This document shows, piece by piece, positions 31,019 through 31,324 of a stretch of DNA of 31,324 nucleotides. Source of the stretch: Dinghuibacter sp035492835 (GTDB taxonomy: Bacteria > Bacteroidota > Bacteroidia > Chitinophagales > Chitinophagaceae); NCBI RefSeq assembly GCF_035492835.1, contig NZ_DATJIY010000034.1, positions 1 through 31,324 on the forward strand, in the 5' to 3' direction. Position numbers and translations under genes: made by a program. The notes beneath the pieces were generated by a model that was given only the letters and a program-made list of their open reading frames with translations, did no database searches and was not told where the DNA came from. Numbering within the stretch: the stretch's first letter is position 1; the number at the start of each line of letters is the position of its first letter.

Positions 31019-31324
31019 ATGCGAAAAACCTTGCGCGTCCTGGCGATTATCGTCCTCGCCATCATTGTTGTAGCCGCCGGGCTGCTCACATATGTCAAGA
31101 CAGCCCTCCCTAACGTTGGACGCGCGCCCGACCTCACGGTGGACCGATCCCCGGACCGGGTCGCCAGGGGCCGGTATCTGGCTAACTATGTGACCGTGTG
31201 CATGGATTGTCATTCCAGCCGCGATATGGGCCGGTTATCGGGACCGCTCGTTCCGGGAACGGAAGGCCAGGGCGGCGAGACCTTCGACCGGTCGTTGGGG
31301 TTCCCCGGTATCTTCTACGCGAAA
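31019..31324 (+). CDS. Membrane-anchored cytochrome c, 5' part
   Basis: The gene runs off the window after 102 residues. It starts MRKTLRVLAIIVLAIIVVAA, a single N-terminal helix that anchors the protein in the inner membrane. ARGRYLANYVTVCMDCHSSRD follows, with the haem-attachment motif C-M-D-C-H near residue 63. The spacing from helix to haem and the GPLVPGTEGQGGETF segment after it resemble diheme or dehydrogenase-linked periplasmic cytochromes c. A second haem site, if present, lies beyond the edge. A TATATTGA box at 30993-31000 is 18 bases upstream of the ATG. Confidence 0.85.
   Translation, partial: MRKTLRVLAIIVLAIIVVAAGLLTYVKTALPNVGRAPDLTVDRSPDRVARGRYLANYVTVCMDCHSSRDMGRLSGPLVPGTEGQGGETFDRSLGFPGIFYAK

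Overview
The window looks like chromosomal DNA of a GC-rich member of the Bacteroidota, most likely a Chitinophagaceae-type soil bacterium (inference). Supporting signs are paired MacB/FtsX-type permeases without an ATPase, a LytS/LytTR pair, a type IX secretion C-terminal sorting domain, a TPR histidine kinase, GH92/GH35/GH29 glycosidases, no Shine-Dalgarno sequences, and TAnnTTTG-like -7 promoter boxes. I see no tRNA, rRNA, CRISPR array, insertion sequence or phage gene.

Layout. 1-3463: the end of a GH35 beta-galactosidase and a GH92 alpha-mannosidase, coupled by ATGA. 3385-5435 (minus): a haloperoxidase/PAP2-like lipoprotein coupled to an internally duplicated DoxX-like membrane protein. 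5481-7964: a small outer-membrane barrel protein, then a convergent M1 metallopeptidase. 8085-9159: a degenerate RRM protein, then an AT-richer patch with three short peptide genes. One encodes a double-glycine leader and a six-Cys core on the minus strand. The other two are tandem paralogues on the plus strand that resemble Bacteroidota lanthipeptide-type precursors. Two hairpin terminators bound the patch, and no maturation or export gene is in the window. 9348-12151: a YVTN propeller/phosphoesterase fusion and a convergent DUF697-like membrane protein. 12273-18446: an apparent operon of two paralogous permeases, a LytS-type kinase and a LytTR regulator. 18515-20788: a CPA2 cation/proton antiporter. 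20894-25461: a TPR histidine kinase convergent with an M1 aminopeptidase, the two stop codons sharing one CTAG. 25511-27778: a three-gene overlapping operon (CarD/Tudor-like protein, YkgJ-type Cys-cluster protein, DUF1624/HGSNAT-like acyltransferase). 27817-31324: a T9SS-secreted protein, a GH29 alpha-fucosidase and the start of a membrane-anchored cytochrome c.

How the genes fit together. The glycosidases, peptidases and secreted proteins suggest a scavenger of complex glycans and proteins. The permease/LytS/LytTR block looks like an envelope-response or peptide-resistance module. The strongest candidate for something undescribed is the orphan peptide cluster at about 8.4-9.2 kb. Secondary points are RRM-fold loss of the RNA-stacking aromatics, a Ser-to-Cys change in the haloperoxidase active site, -7 boxes placed so close to start codons that leaderless mRNAs are implied, and a recurrent CCT immediately before start ATGs. 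No stretch over 300 bases lacks a gene.
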